The notes: generated from the letters alone by a model not told the origin. Shown: positions 11,865 to 24,113, counted from the stretch's first letter. The stretch is DNA of 64,000 nucleotides from Blumeriella jaapii (GCA_009599575.1 VWND01000084.1:124001-188000); one strand, 5' to 3'. Made by a program: numbers and translations.

Positions 11865-13636
11865 TTTTAAGAAAACAAAAAAAAAGTCTTCTGACGACGA
11901 CGAAAAAAAAATGTTCGGTGGACTAGTAGTTTTTACTGAATTATCTTTTAATAACGTTATTGCTTCTGAAAACAACCTTTTTTTTATATTTAAAAAAAAA
12001 AATCGCTGGCTTTATAATATAAAAGCTACAAATCATATTTGCAACGATTTTTCTAAATTTATTTTTTACAAGCCTAAAAACGATTTACCCCTTATGGCTA
12101 TTGTAAATAGGCCAATTAAACCTCTAGATCTAGGCATTTGCATTATTCGTACGCTTAAAACAAATGGTTCTATACGAATGCTGGAATTGTATAATACGGT
12201 TTACATGCTTTTTTGCTTTGTTTCGCTTTTTTTTTCAGGCTTTAAGCTTAATAAGCTTGGAAGCTACCTGAAATCGAATATTTTTTACATAATTAATAAT
12301 AATAAGATCTGCGCTATTAATAAAAAATTATTTATTATAAAAAAGCTTTTAATTAATAATTTAATTTACGTCGCAATATATACTTTACCTGCTGCTATCG
12401 AAAAAGCCCTAATTGATATCGAATTTTAACACAGACGTTTTTGTCACTCTGGGTTATAAGCAATTCGAAATACCCAAAACAGTATTATTAGTATAAAATT
12501 CAAAGAAACTAAAATAAATAGAATACGTGTATATTAATTTTGCGAACTTGGCCGATTTATTAAAAAAACGAATAAGCGTTCGGCTCGCTCCAAATTTACT
12601 AAGGCTTTCGATAAATTGCACGTCGATATAATATATTTTATTTCAAACGGTATTTACGGCTATAAATATGCCTCGATTTTTATCTGTTTTGCATTTATAG
12701 CTCGTTGGAATTACATATATTTCAAAAAGAATAAGGCTTTTTAAATTAATAAAAAAATAATCCGCTTTGCTAAGATTTAATACAACCGTACAATTAAAAA
12801 GTGGCGTTATAATAAAAGCAAAAAATATAGCCCTACGCAAATGCGAGAGCTAGCTGAACACTTTGAAATAGTTTTAGAAGAATTTATTTTTTATATTTTA
12901 GAGCAAAACGGTCGATCAGAACGTTCGATTCGCATTCTGATAAAAAAACTCCGAACTGCTATAATTAATCAGGAAATTCCGGAGTTTTTATAGCTAAAGA
13001 TTCTATTAGCTGTAATTTATATTATTAATTTTACGGCTAATATTTAATTAAATAGTAAAAACCTTCTATCAAACCTTCTGGAATAATATTTAGCCAAAAG
13101 TGAAACATAAGCTTTCGGTCAAACACTTTCGAATTCTAGGCTGCAAAATTTACGTTTTCATCGAACCTGAACGACGTATTTAAAATCGCAAGCTTGCTTC
13201 TAAAGCCGAAATAGAAATTTTTATTAGATTTGAAAAAAATAACATTTAGAAAATTTACGTTTTTGCTAAAGCTGAAAACAAGGTTATCAGATCCTTTTAT
13301 ATAAGATTTAATAAAAATGGTTTTATCACCGATTTTACTTTTCAGCTCGAATCTGATCAGTTTGATACATTTTTAGCTAGAAATAATTTGGGTGGAAATC
13401 TTATATTAAATAACTATAATAATAATTAAGTCATTGGCGGTAAACTAGAAAAAAAAAACAATAATAACGAACTTTCTGAATTATACAGAGAAAATCAGCA
13501 AAACGATAATAACTCAGATAATGCAATTGTCGCATCTAAAGTGAGCGAAATCGCTATATCACCAGCTTTTATTACTAAAAGAATTAAAGCTAGAAAGGTT
13601 TGGCCTACTGTTTTTTTATCTGAACGAATTAATACA
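11865..13636 (+). pseudogene. F protease and integrase, interrupted by G
   Basis: The largest open part is within 11629-12429. Protease reads RWLYNIKATNHICNDFSKF near 12004-12060, matching the Copia consensus W..D(S/T)GA..H; the catalytic Asp is Asn and the Gly is Lys, both explained by G-to-A RIP. The integrase frame continues in pieces to about 13300 and ends with the Copia C-terminal pattern around EIEIFIRFE and KVIRSFYIRF near 13210-13315. G is inserted at 13637 (TSD ataca) in the integrase-RT linker. Non-functional. Confidence 0.8.
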
Positions 13637-13841
13637 TGTCAGAGGGCACGGTCCAAGTTCCCGGCCTTTGGCCGAAACCTTGCCGGACGGCCTTCGGCCG
13701 GTCGCCCGAGCAGGCACGACCCAGATGGGCCTAAAAATATAACCAAACGGACCCTTTGTATCCTTTTAAATCCCTAAAATTCAGTATATCAATCAAATAA
13801 ATGCCTTCGCTCCTTGGTCTGCCCTCTGATGCATCGTGATA
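13637..13841 (+). repeat. 5' LTR of G (205 bp)
   Basis: TGTCAGAGGGCACGG...GCATCGTGATA. GC-rich compared with the adjoining interior; contains the palindromic stretch GGCCTTCGGCC and a near-terminal inverted repeat (CAGAGGGCA / TGCCCTCTG). Pairs with 19657-19861. Confidence 0.93.
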
Positions 13842-13849
13842 TTCTGAAT

Positions 13850-15330
13850 CTTTTTTTCAAAACCGGCCGGCAAGCATTCACTTTTTTGTTCATTCAACCC
13901 CGTATATTTCAGGCCCCAAATCTTAATAAAAAACCGATCGGCCTCACGATTAATCCGCAACGAAAAAAAAAATTCAACAGGTTCTGGAAAAAAAAACACT
14001 TTCCGGACCAAAACCCTAATTTCACTAATATTATATTATTAAACATTCGGACGTCAGATAATATAATAACCGAAGCAGACGATAATTATAAAAACCAAAT
14101 CGATAATAACTTTTTATTTTCCGACCCTTTTTTTTTTCCGCTTCAATTTATTTCGCAACCCTCTGCCGCTAACGAACGATCACGCAACTTTTTCTTTTTC
14201 CGTTCCGAAATTTTTTTACGTATTAAAATTTAATTAAAAGCAGAACGCGAAAAAAATAAAATTATAAAAGCTAAATTCGCAGTTATAAAAACTTAGCAAA
14301 TAAAATTGCAACGATTTTTTGCTAAAGCTTCTGCATTTCCCGAAATTAATCAAATTGCTTTCGATTTTTACCGCAATCTGCTTTTTTCTAGAAATCCGCT
14401 GTTTAATTACTAAGCTTTTACAGCACCATCACTATTCCCACTTCGTTCTTAACTTTCACAAAAATTTAAAAAGCGAACCGATTATTTTTAAAAGCCGAAT
14501 TCGCTAATTTTTTTTCTGCTAATTATATATTATAACGATTTAAAAACTTTTTTAAATCGAAATTATTATTAATTTTTACCTTTTTTAAAAACGATATTAA
14601 ATACTAGCTGTTGGAAATAAAAAATTACTTCGTTAAAAAAAGCATTTTCCGATCGGATTTATAAGTTTTAATCGCAAAAAACTATCTATTCGATTCAATT
14701 AAAAAAAGAATCGCATATATTCGAATTTATTATAAAAATCTTTTAAAAATCGACAAATTCATAATCTAAGTTTTTTTAAAAGTCTGGCTTTATTAAAAAT
14801 ATGCCCGGATTAAAAATTTAATCGAGGCCGACAAAAAAAATAAAACGATGCCAAATATTCGCTATTTAATTTATAACCGATTTTATTAATTATTTCGAAA
14901 CCGTCTTTTAAAAAACCTTTTGGCGTTACGAAAAACAGGCGGTTTTGTTACGATACAAAATAAAATTAATACGCCCGATTTTCAAAAGCATTTACGACTT
15001 AATTCGAGGTTTTTTTCCAATCATTTACGCTTAAATAAAAAATTACGTTTTAAAAGCCGAAAAATACATCCGAAGCGAAATAAATTTGTTTTCGGAAAAA
15101 AAAAGTTTATTTCGATCTCGGAAACAAAAGCAATTTAAAAAGCAATAGCAGCGCTTTTATTAAAAACTCCACGACTATTACAGAATCACGCCTATTATTA
15201 ACTATTGGCTCGGACAACGCAAAAAAGCGTTTCCGATATTTTAAAATAAATAAATAAAAAAAAAAAAAAAAGCTTCGGAATGCTAACGCTTATTTTAACT
15301 GCGAAAGCACCGGACATATAATATAAAAGT
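13850..15330 (+). pseudogene. G gag with degraded zinc knuckle
   Basis: Plus-strand gag region, heavily broken. Open pieces are seen around 13814-14233 and 14920-15138. At about 15276-15320 a knuckle-like string YFNCESTGHII-stop-KC remains, consistent with CX2CX4HX4C after loss of the first Cys and creation of a stop. Its position just before protease fits gag. The start codon cannot be fixed. Confidence 0.65.
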
Positions 15331-18300
15331 GTTTAAAAAACGAAAATCCTATCCGTCGTTAAAAACGATAAAAACTTTAAGCAAAAACTTCGTTATGCAA
15401 ATTCTTTTAAACAATTCAAATAAAGCCGAAACCAACGATAAATTATTATTAACGATATTTATTATTACATTTTTATATCCAAACGATTTGCTTAATTTAA
15501 CTATTAATTTTAATTTATATTTTATACCGATAATTATTCAAAACGAAAACAAGCGTTTTAAAAAATTCGACGCTATTATAAATTGCGGCGCAATTAAAAA
15601 CTTTATTAACAACGCAATTTTATCGTTTATTTATTTCAGCACCAAATTTAATTTTTTTTTTCCAATTAAAAATGCTTAAGGCCGAGAATTTGCTTCGGCT
15701 TGCGACGACGGCATAATTCAAATTTTTACGGATTATTACGTAATAAAATCGCCCGGCTTGCAGATTTTAAAAAAAATAAATATATATTCCGCGAATTTTA
15801 TTTTCGGACGGCTTTGATTTAAATAATATAATCCGATCGTCGATTAAAAATCGGAAAAACTTAATTTAAAACCGGATTATTTTTCCGATTAAAACGCTTT
15901 ATATAATATTATAATAACGGACGAATATATGCTTTTGATAAACGACGCCGCGAAATCGACAAATTATTTTACTAACGAAACTTTTGCTTATTAAGCTAAA
16001 ATTTCGGAACTTTTACAAATTTATAAAAAAGCTATTTAATCTGATTTTAAATAATAATAAAAAAGTCCTGTTATTAAAAAAATACGCCGAATTTAAAAAC
16101 ACGGTTTTTAGCAAATCCAAGTTTTAAGTCTTTTTATCCGAACGTCCCGGCTTTAATTACGAAATCCATTTTCGATCCGATATTAAATTTCCATACGGCC
16201 CGTTGTATAATCTTTCCGAAAAAAAAACTGAAAATACTAAAAAAACTATTTAATACAAATGCAAAACCAAGGATTTATTCGATTATTAAAATCGAAAGCC
16301 GCCGCGCTATTATTTTATACGACTAAAAAAAAATAGCGTATTAAAATTTTGCGTAAATTATCGCGGATTAAACGCCGTCACAAATTTTTTAAACCGGTAT
16401 TTAATTCTTTTGGTTTCCGAAATTCTTAATCGCTTAAGCAAAACTAAAATTTTTATTAAATTCGATTTGCGATAAAATTTTAATTTAATTCGCATAACGA
16501 AAAAATATAAATGGAAAACCGCTTTTCGTATCCGATTTGGCTTTTTTAAATATTTGGTTATGTTTTTCGGTTTATATAATACTTTAGCGATTTTTTTTTA
16601 AACTTATATTAACAAAATTTTTAAGAATTTCGTAAATATATTCGTCGTAGTTTATTTAAATAATATATTAATTTATTCCGATAACGAATATATTTATACC
16701 GAATACGTTAAAGCAGTTTTGAACGCTTTTTTTTAACGTTAAATTATATTGCAAACTAAAAAAATGCGAATTTAATACGAATAAAATAAAGTTTTTCGGT
16801 TTTATAATATTTTTTTCCGGCGTAAATATAAATAAAAAAAAAATAGATACAATTAACCAATAGCCAATTTCTATTACAGCCAAAAAAAATATTGTTTTTT
16901 TTCGGATTTTGCAACTTTTACCGAAAGTTTATTTATTATTATAATTTAATCGCTATCGAAATAATTAAATTATTAAAAAATAAAACCTTTTTTGCTTGGA
17001 ACGACGAAGCTATTAAATTCTTCTACGAATTGCAAAAAACTTTTAACAAAACCCTTTTACTGGTACATTTCGATCCAAATCTAAAAGTTTAGCTCGAATG
17101 CGACGCTTTTATAATCGCATTCGCGAAAATTATATTTTAACGATAAAACAATATTTATTTTTATTCGATCGCATTTTATTTCCGAAAATTTATATTTGCA
17201 AAAATCAATTATACGATATTCGATTAAAAACTTTTAGCGATTATAAAATCAATTAAATACTAGCGATATTATTTAAAAAACGCACGTTATAAAATTACGA
17301 TTATTTCCGATTATAACAATTTAAAATATTTTATAATTATTCGCATTTTGATCCGACGATAAGCTAAATAGGCCATAACACTTTCCACGATCGACTTCGA
17401 AATTATTTATAAAACGGATTCGAAAAATCCGGCTAACGCTTTTTTAAAAAAGGCCGGATTACGCTTAAAAATCTTCGGAACCCGTCAAACTTTTGTTGCA
17501 TTCGGTTACGACCGAAGGCTTGGATAAATTATTATTATTAAAAAAACAAAAAAAAACGTTTTGCATTTGATTTGCATTACGGCTAAAAAACTAATCAGAA
17601 AAAAAATCGAAAGCGCGAAGTTGAAATTGAAAAAAATATAATATAATTAAATACGAAAGAATAACTTTTTAATTACAAAAAACGACGAATTAAAAACAGA
17701 CCCAAAAATATTAAAAACCTTTTTAAAAAGCATTATTTCCGATATTAAATATACGCAACGCTTTTACGAAAACCTTTTCGATACCGACTTTTTATTAATC
17801 GATGGTATATAAATATACAAAAGCTCGAGATTTTATATTTTATCAAATTTCATTTTTAAAAAACGACTTTTGAAAGAATTTTACGATAGTCCGATAGCAG
17901 ATTATTTTGGACGGGACAAAACCACGTCTTTTCTGAAACGCTTATTTTATTGGTCGGAAATAATCGCAAATATCGAAGATTACATATTTTTTTGCATCGC
18001 TTGTAAAAAAAATAAGTTTTTTAAATCAAAAACGAACGGAGAACTGTGCTTATTACCCGTTTTTTTTATCCGATCGTAAAACAGTATTTCATTTAATTTA
18101 ATTATAAATTTACCGAGCGCTTTTAGCAAAGAAAACTTCGCTTATAACAAAACTGGTAAACCATTTATTTACGACGCGATTTTAATAATCGTTTGCCGAT
18201 TAACCAAACAATTTTATTTTATTGCGGTTCGCAAAAATATAACAACTTTACAATTCGCTTATATTTTTTGCAAAACAGTATTTTTTAAATACGAAATACC

Positions 18301-19205
18301 CGACGATATTATTTCCGACCGTAAATTATTATTTATTTTAAGCTTTTAGAACACTTTTATCGCAATGCTTCGCATTAAGCGAAAATTATCCATAGCTTTT
18401 TATCTACAGACCGACGGGCAAACCGAAAAAATAAATGCAATATTAAAAACGTATCTACGCTTTTACGTAGACTTTAACCAAGATAACTGGCCAGATTTTT
18501 TTTCGATAGCGAAATACGCTATTAATAACGCAATTTCGTTTTTTATTAAAATATCGCTATTCGAAGCAAACGGCATTAAAACGAAGCCGTTCGGTTTGAA
18601 AAGGTTGCCGAACTACGAATTAAAATCGGTTTAGCAATTAACGAAGAAATTGAAAAGTATTTATTAAATTCTAAAAAAGACTATCTTTTACGTATAAAAC
18701 GTCTAGGCGAAGTACTACGATAAAAAATATATTTTAAAATATTTCGCAATTAAAAAAAAGATTTACTTAAATATAAAAAACCTAAAAACGAGAAAACCCT
18801 GCAAAAAGTTGGACGCGAAAAAGTTCGGCCCTTTTCCGATTTTAAATAAAATCGGTTTTTAAATATACAAACTCCGATTTTTAGAAACCTGGAAATTCTA
18901 CGACGTTTTTTACGTCAACCTGTTAAGCTTTTACCGCGAAGCAATAAAAATCGAAAAAAAAAAGAAAAAAACAGCATCAGATTTCGAACTAATAAAAAAC
19001 GATTTCGGAAATCAAAAAAAAAAATAGGAAATTAATCAGATTTTGAATTTCGCATTTAAAGATCGTTAAAAGAAATTGCATTTTTTAATAAAATGGAAAA
19101 GCTGGTTTTCAAATCACGATTCTTGGCAAAAAGCAGAAAATCTGGAATATTCCTCAGAATTGATTGCGCAATTCTTCAGAAATAACCTTTTCAAGCCCGG
19201 CTTAT
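15331..19205 (+). pseudogene. G pol: protease, RT, RNase H, integrase, chromodomain
   Basis: Protease site near 15569 reads DAIINCGAIKNFI (DSGA altered to NCGA). RT spans about 16140-16880 with LKFCVNYRGLNAVT, IKFDLR and the catalytic box YLNNILIYS (YLDD with Asp to Asn). RNase H follows at about 16890-17450, beginning FFFGFCNFYRKFI. Integrase has an HHCC-like region (17870-18060, ending CIACKKNKFF) and a core with DGQTEKINAILKTY at about 18410. The chromodomain lies at about 19080-19200 (LIKWKSWFSNHDSW, AENLEYSSELI). RIP-type stops occur throughout, so the polyprotein is dead. Confidence 0.88.
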
Positions 19206-19293
19206 AAAAAAAAAAATCGTTAGTATTTGTATTTAATAGATTTATTTTTATTATTTATTCTGAAACTAATTAATTATACGTGAAAATTCAAGC

Positions 19294-19598
19294 CCAATTT
19301 ATATTGGTAAAAAACCGATTATCTCTGACTGAAAGTAATCTCGACGTCGAACCCGGAAAGTATTGTTTTTAAATCCAATTAATATTAGCAAAAGACCGAA
19401 TATTCCTAATTAAAAGTAATCTCGACGTCGAACCCGAGAAGCATTGCTTTCAAATCTAATTAATATTGGCAAAAAACCGATTATCCCTGATTAAAAGTGA
19501 TTTCGACGTCGAATCCGAAAAGCACTGCTTTCAAATCCAATTAATATTAGCAAAGGACCGATTATCCCTGACTGAAAATAATTTCGATATCAAATTAA
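19294..19598 (+). repeat. 81-bp tandem repeat, about 3.7 copies
   Basis: Copies start at 19294, 19375, 19456 and 19537, each opening CCAATT(A/T)ATATT or CTAATTAATATT and containing CTCGACGTCGAACCC or a RIP variant. It lies between the chromodomain and the 3' LTR of G. Confidence 0.9.
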
Positions 19599-19635
19599 TA
19601 AACAATAAAAAAAAAAAAAAAAAAAAACAAAAAGC

Positions 19636-19656
19636 CTAATCGAAAAGAAAGAAAAG
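19636..19656 (+). promoter_or_regulatory. G polypurine tract
   Basis: Purine-rich stretch (CGAAAAGAAAGAAAAG) directly preceding the 3' LTR, the expected site for plus-strand priming during reverse transcription. Confidence 0.6.
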
Positions 19657-19861
19657 TGTCAGAGGGCACGGTCCAAGTTCCCGGCCTTTGGCCGAAACCT
19701 TGCCGGACGGCCTTCGGCCGGTCGCCCGAACAGACACGACCCAGATGGGCCTAAAAATATAACCAAACGGACTCTTTGTATCCTTTTAGATCCCTAAGAT
19801 TCAGTACATCAACCAAATGAATGCCTTCGCTCCCTGGTCTGCCCTCTGATGCACCGTGACA
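19657..19861 (+). repeat. 3' LTR of G (205 bp)
   Basis: Pairs with 13637-13841; ends GCACCGTGACA. It keeps C/G at several sites where the 5' copy has T/A, so it is the less mutated copy. TSD ataca follows at 19862-19866. Confidence 0.93.
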
Positions 19862-19866
19862 ATACA

Positions 19867-21283
19867 CGCTCCGACAAATTATTTGAAAACGTCGCATTTA
19901 ATTTTAATACGTTTTTATACAATTACGCTTTCGCCGCTGGTTTTGATAAGTCCCTTTTTACAAACGATTTTTATATATTTAAAAAGGCTTTTGCTAGAAT
20001 TGACGGAAATTAATAGCGTTTTGCAATAATTAAGAAGTACAAATTATTTTTATATAAAAAAACCTGGATTATTATAAAAAAGGCAGACGTTTCCAAAAGT
20101 TGTCGCATCTTAGATTTTAGATTATTATTCAAATCTAAAAGAAATAAAAACGGTAAAATTGATAAATATAAAATTCGGTTCGTCGTTCAAGGATTCTTTT
20201 AAGAATACGGTCGAAATTATAATTAAATTTACGCTGATATTTGTAAATCGGCTATTTAAAAAATCGCTATTAATATTGCTATTATAATAAATTACGAATT
20301 TAAATAATACGATATGGAAACTGTATTTTTAAATAATAATGCAAACAATAATATTTACGTTAAATTCCTTTTTAGCTGGATCGAATCAGGAACCAGACTT
20401 ATTTATAACTATTGTTTTAAATTGCTTAAAACCTTATACGGTTTTAAGTAATTTCTACGATTTTAGCAAATCAAGTTTCGTACGGAATTAGCTAAGCTTG
20501 ATTTTTATTTTATAAAAACCGATAATTGCGTTTATATTAATAGAACCATTAAGATTTGCATCGTTATTTACGTCGACGATTTTTTAATACTGGCCAAAAA
20601 AGGCTTTGTCTTCGATAAATTTAAAAAAAATTTGCATGCTTTTTTCGATATGCAGTCGCAAAAAAAAAAACAAAATATTTTTTAAATATTCGTATTATCA
20701 GAAATAAAATAACATATATTATTTTTTTTCTGCTAAAATGCTTATATTAATAAAGTCTTAGACAAATTCGGTATATTTAATTGCAAAAGCGCAACTACGC
20801 TTTTTGCGTCGGATTCCGAGGTTTATATAATTAAATTCGAAGGCCAAATCATATTTTACGATATTAAATTATATTAATCGATTTGCGGCTTTTTATAATA
20901 TCTCGCTATTTAAACACGCTGGGATATTATATACTACTGCTTTGTTTTAACTAAATTTTTCACAAACCCGTTTTTACAATATATCGCCGCCGCCAAACGC
21001 GTAATGCAATATTTACAAAAAACAAAAATGTTTTGCCTGATATTTGGAGGACAAATCACAAATAAAGCCAAAATAAAGCTATACGGCTTTTGCGATTTTG
21101 ATTGGGCTAGAGCCCGAATAAATAGGGTATTATATAATAATACTGCGTTTTTTTTTGCAAAAGCTGTTTTTGCAATTATTTTAAAGCGTCAAATCATCGT
21201 TGCCCTTTCTTTTATTAAAGCTGAATACGTTGCTATATGCAAATTCGCTTAGGAAGCCGCCTGGATTCGCTAAGTTTTACAAG
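19867..21283 (+). pseudogene. F reverse transcriptase and RNase H, first part
   Basis: Copia RT resumes after G. Motifs: DKYKIRFVVQGF near 20160, LLKTLYGFK near 20425, YVDDFLILAKK near 20570 (the catalytic YVDD is intact), and VMQYLQKTK at 21003. RNase H starts at about 21075 with YGFCDFDWARARINR and KRQIIVALSFIKAEYVA, both typical of Copia. Stops at former Gln or Trp codons break the frame. H is inserted at 21284 within RNase H. Confidence 0.87.
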
Positions 21284-21482
21284 TGTTGGTATCACATAAG
21301 GGGGGGTTGTGTATACACAGTTGAGATATTGCAATAACTGGGGTTGTATTGCGAAAGAGATCTAAGGAGTAAACTAGCTATCGCACGGAGTATATGTAGG
21401 TAGGGCTGCACGCTTGCAGCCTACCATCACGTGGTGTGATCATGTGATTGTGCGCATGATCAACCACCACCATATACCCACA
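21284..21482. repeat. Left LTR of H (199 bp)
   Basis: Identical by eye to 22225-22423. Contains a G7 run near its start and a GGGCTGCACGCTTGCAGCC stem-loop near 21404-21422. Confidence 0.93.
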
Positions 21483-21646
21483 CTGGCAACTCTTTTATAG
21501 AGATTAACCATAGCTAGCTAGACTCCTTTTAATTGTACATGTAATCGTCTTTTTCGAGGTTGCAAAATCGAATTGGGTTGTTGCTGCTGTTTTTTTTTTT
21601 TTTTGGTGCGCAGGCTGCAGGCTCGGGCTTGGCGCAAATAAGTGGG

Positions 21647-22120
21647 TTTTTGTTGATTTTGGTTTTGATTGCGCAGGCTTGGCGCGAGCGTGTAAGACGC
21701 GTACAGTAAAGGGGTCGCCTCCTAGTACTCGATCTCAGCTATTCCGAAGAAGTCGTCGATCTTGTGTCTTTGTTGATTTTGGTTGTTGCGCAAACTAGGC
21801 GCGAGCGTGTAGGACGCGTACAATCAAAGGGTCGCCTCCTAGTACCTGATCTCAGCTATTCCGAAGAAGTCGTCGATCTTGTGTCTTTGTTGATTTTGAT
21901 TGTTGCGCAGGCTTGGCGCGAGCGTGTAAAACGCGTACAGTGAAGGGGTCGCCTCCTAGTACTCGATCTCAGCTATTCCGAAAAAGTCGTCGATCTTGTG
22001 TCTTTGTTGATTTTGGTTGTGGTTGCGCAAGCTCGGCGCGAGCGTGTAAAACGCGTACAGTCAAGGGGTCACCTCCTAGTACCTGATCTCAGCTATTCCG
22101 AAGAAGTCGTCGATCTTAGC
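21647..22120. repeat. Tandem repeat of 117-120 bp, four copies, inside H
   Basis: GGCGCGAGCGTGTAA-type units recur at 21681, 21798, 21915 and 22035. Each copy includes GGGGTC(G/A)CCTCCTAGTAC and AGTCGTCGATCTTGTG segments. Copies differ by only a few bases. Confidence 0.92.
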
Positions 22121-22224
22121 GTAGCTCCAAGTGCAAGCAGGGGTCGCCTTTTGCACCGTTTTGCTACCTCTTCTTAGTAAACCTAGCTGCTCTGTGGTTA
22201 ACAGTGAAGTCAACCACTGATCAG

Positions 22225-22423
22225 TGTTGGTATCACATAAGGGGGGGTTGTGTATACACAGTTGAGATATTGCAATAACTGGGGTTGTATTGCGAAAGAG
22301 ATCTAAGGAGTAAACTAGCTATCGCACGGAGTATATGTAGGTAGGGCTGCACGCTTGCAGCCTACCATCACGTGGTGTGATCATGTGATTGTGCGCATGA
22401 TCAACCACCACCATATACCCACA
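22225..22423. repeat. Right LTR of H (199 bp)
   Basis: Identical by eye to 21284-21482; followed by TSD acaag at 22424-22428. Confidence 0.93.
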
Positions 22424-22690
22424 ACAAGAAATAAATTACAATCGCCCAGATGTTTAATATATCGAAATAAATTGCGACAGCCAAAAAGCTTTTTTATTGG
22501 CTGAAAACCCCGAATATTATTAACGCACGAAGCATATTAATATCAAATACCATTACGTTCGTTCCGAAATTGCTGCTAATAGGCTAGATTTGTACTACGT
22601 TCAAAGCAAGGATAATACAGCTGACGGCTTCACAAAGCCATTCTCGAAGACTAACCATATTGCATAATATAAGCTGCTAGGCTTACAACT
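22424..22690 (+). pseudogene. F RNase H C-terminal end
   Basis: Plus-strand continuation of Copia RNase H after H: AENPEYY, then TKHINIKYHYVRSEIA near 22530 and DNTADGFTKPFSK near 22612, the classic Copia pol C-terminus. It is little mutated. A short purine tract (TTAAAGAGG) precedes the 3' LTR at 22903. Bases 22691-22902 are 3' untranslated sequence with nothing else recognisable. Confidence 0.88.
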
Positions 22691-22902
22691 ATTCGATTTA
22701 AAAGTTTAGTGCAAAATGGAAAAAGAAGTGTATTATATATATAAATATGAAAGGTTTTTACAGCGCTTTTTAAAAACGCTGAGTTTACTTTCAGAACATA
22801 CAAAATAGGTGACGCACAAAAGTAACGTTATAGCTAGTTTTTCTACTGACAGGCGCACTGCAGTCAGCTTTAAAGCTGCTACTGCACGCTGTTAAAGAGG
22901 TG

Positions 22903-23082
22903 TGTTGCTAGATTAAATATCACGTGTTACTCATATGACTGGTTGCCAAGACAACTAGTTCCCGAGTACCGTGCACGCTCCATAAGGGCGCACACCATAC
23001 CTAAGAATACTACTACAAGTCAACCAACCCTATCGTGTGCATTCATTGCTCCCTCTGCCTACTAGTCTAGATACTAGCAATA
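22903..23082 (+). repeat. 3' LTR of F (180 bp)
   Basis: Pairs with 10048-10227; ends ATACTAGCAATA; TSD tatta follows at 23083-23087. Confidence 0.92.
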
Positions 23083-23087
23083 TATTA

Positions 23088-24060
23088 CAATTTAATAAAC
23101 TAAACGCGGTTATAATTAAAAAAGCGCTAATTAAAAATACGAAAAACGTTTCGGGCCGATTAGATTTAGTTATAAACTCGAAGTTCAAATACTTTAAAAT
23201 AATAATTTTTGCTTTCCTAATAATGTATTTAAAATATGCTTTGGCTTGGTTTATGCCTTATATAAAATTCCTTAAATACTTTTTAATAAACAATTTCATA
23301 TTTATTTTTTATGCGTTATATTTAATTTTTTTTTAATAATCGCTAAAAGCGTAGCGAAAATATTTAATTTTAAATAATTCGATTCGAAAAATAGCTGGGT
23401 CGAAAACGGAAAAATAATATTCGGAAATTAATTAAAAGTCCGCCGTAAAAACGCGCGAAGCTCGAAGTGAAAAAAAAGCGTCGCGGACGATATTAGCGAA
23501 AGTTAAAAAGCGAGCGGCGGCGATAATTTAAGCGATTATTTAAGCGATTTAAAACTGCTAGGCCGCAATAAATTTTTTAGCGTTAGCAAATATATTAAAT
23601 AGTCGTAAAAGCATTCGTCGGTTTGAAAATACTAAAATATCAGCGTCGTACAATTCGATTTTAGATTCGATAATAAAGCGAAAGGATTTAGCAGCAAATA
23701 ATTATAATTCGGTAGAAAAATCGTAGAATAAAAACTCGCTGCCAAAATCGTCGAAAAAGCCTAAAACGAATAAAGATTCGGAAGCGCCAAAAGCAAAAGC
23801 AAAAAATGAAAATACTAATTCGAAGCCGAATCGTACGGATTGCGTTCGTTTTCGGATGTCGCGTCGATTTATAAAAAAAGCATAAGATATATTAAAAAAA
23901 AGCGATTCGAATTGCAAAAGCAAATCGAATTAATAAAAAAGAAAGATTCCAGCTTTTTCTAAAAACAAAATCAATAAAAAAAAGTTCTGATCAAAATACC
24001 GATAAATAAACGTCGGTACGAACGGCCTAAAAAAAATTCGAATTACAAAAGCAGATCGAA
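23088..24060 (-). pseudogene. D1 gag N-terminal part
   Basis: Minus-strand frame collinear with D2 gag (49367-50400): open piece 23923-23702 shares the LLQFES, INRR.IRKRTQSVRFGFE and SEFLFYDF blocks with D2 49510-49745. F separates it from the C-terminal gag part at 9480-10042. RIP-broken. The start was not resolved. Confidence 0.72.
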
Positions 24061-24113
24061 TTTTTAACCGTGGATATAAAGCTTTTCAGCGAAAATTATT
24101 TGGTTTTTTTTTA

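Larger units (their letters stand above)
13637..19861 (+). mobile_element. Gypsy chromovirus G, complete, inserted in Copia F
   Basis: Plus-strand Gypsy element of 6225 bp with 205-bp LTRs (13637-13841 and 19657-19861) and TSD ataca (13632-13636 and 19862-19866). Order: gag, zinc knuckle, protease, RT, RNase H, integrase, chromodomain, 81-bp tandem repeats, purine tract, 3' LTR. The interior is saturated with RIP changes, but the two LTRs differ only by roughly a dozen transitions. Confidence 0.94.
21284..22423. mobile_element. Non-autonomous LTR element H (TRIM-like, 1140 bp)
   Basis: Two 199-bp direct repeats (21284-21482 and 22225-22423) read identical by eye. They start TGTTGGTATCACA and end ATACCCACA, and TSD acaag flanks both sides (21279-21283 and 22424-22428). 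The 742-bp interior has no gag or pol and is dominated by a tandem repeat of about 117 bp. No RIP damage is visible. It must have been mobilised in trans. Orientation is not clear because neither a PBS nor a PPT is convincing. Confidence 0.92.
10048..23082 (+). mobile_element. Copia element F, complete but split by G and H
   Basis: Ty1/Copia element on the plus strand with 180-bp LTRs (10048-10227 and 22903-23082) and TSD tatta (10043-10047 and 23083-23087). LTR ends form a 9-bp inverted repeat TGTTGCTAG/CTAGCAA(C/T)A. Without G, H and their TSDs it is 5660 bp, a usual Copia length. The order gag, protease, integrase, RT, RNase H is diagnostic of Copia. F is visibly less RIP-mutated than its host D1; stops are fewer, but the protease and RT frames are still broken. 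Confidence 0.93.

Noticed and set aside
13814..14233. 139-codon frame near the G 5' LTR as an intact gene
   Set aside because: It starts inside the LTR and is one fragment of the broken gag region.
21284..22423. CRISPR-like array
   Set aside because: The units are 117-120 bp, contiguous and without spacers, within an LTR-flanked element in fungal DNA.
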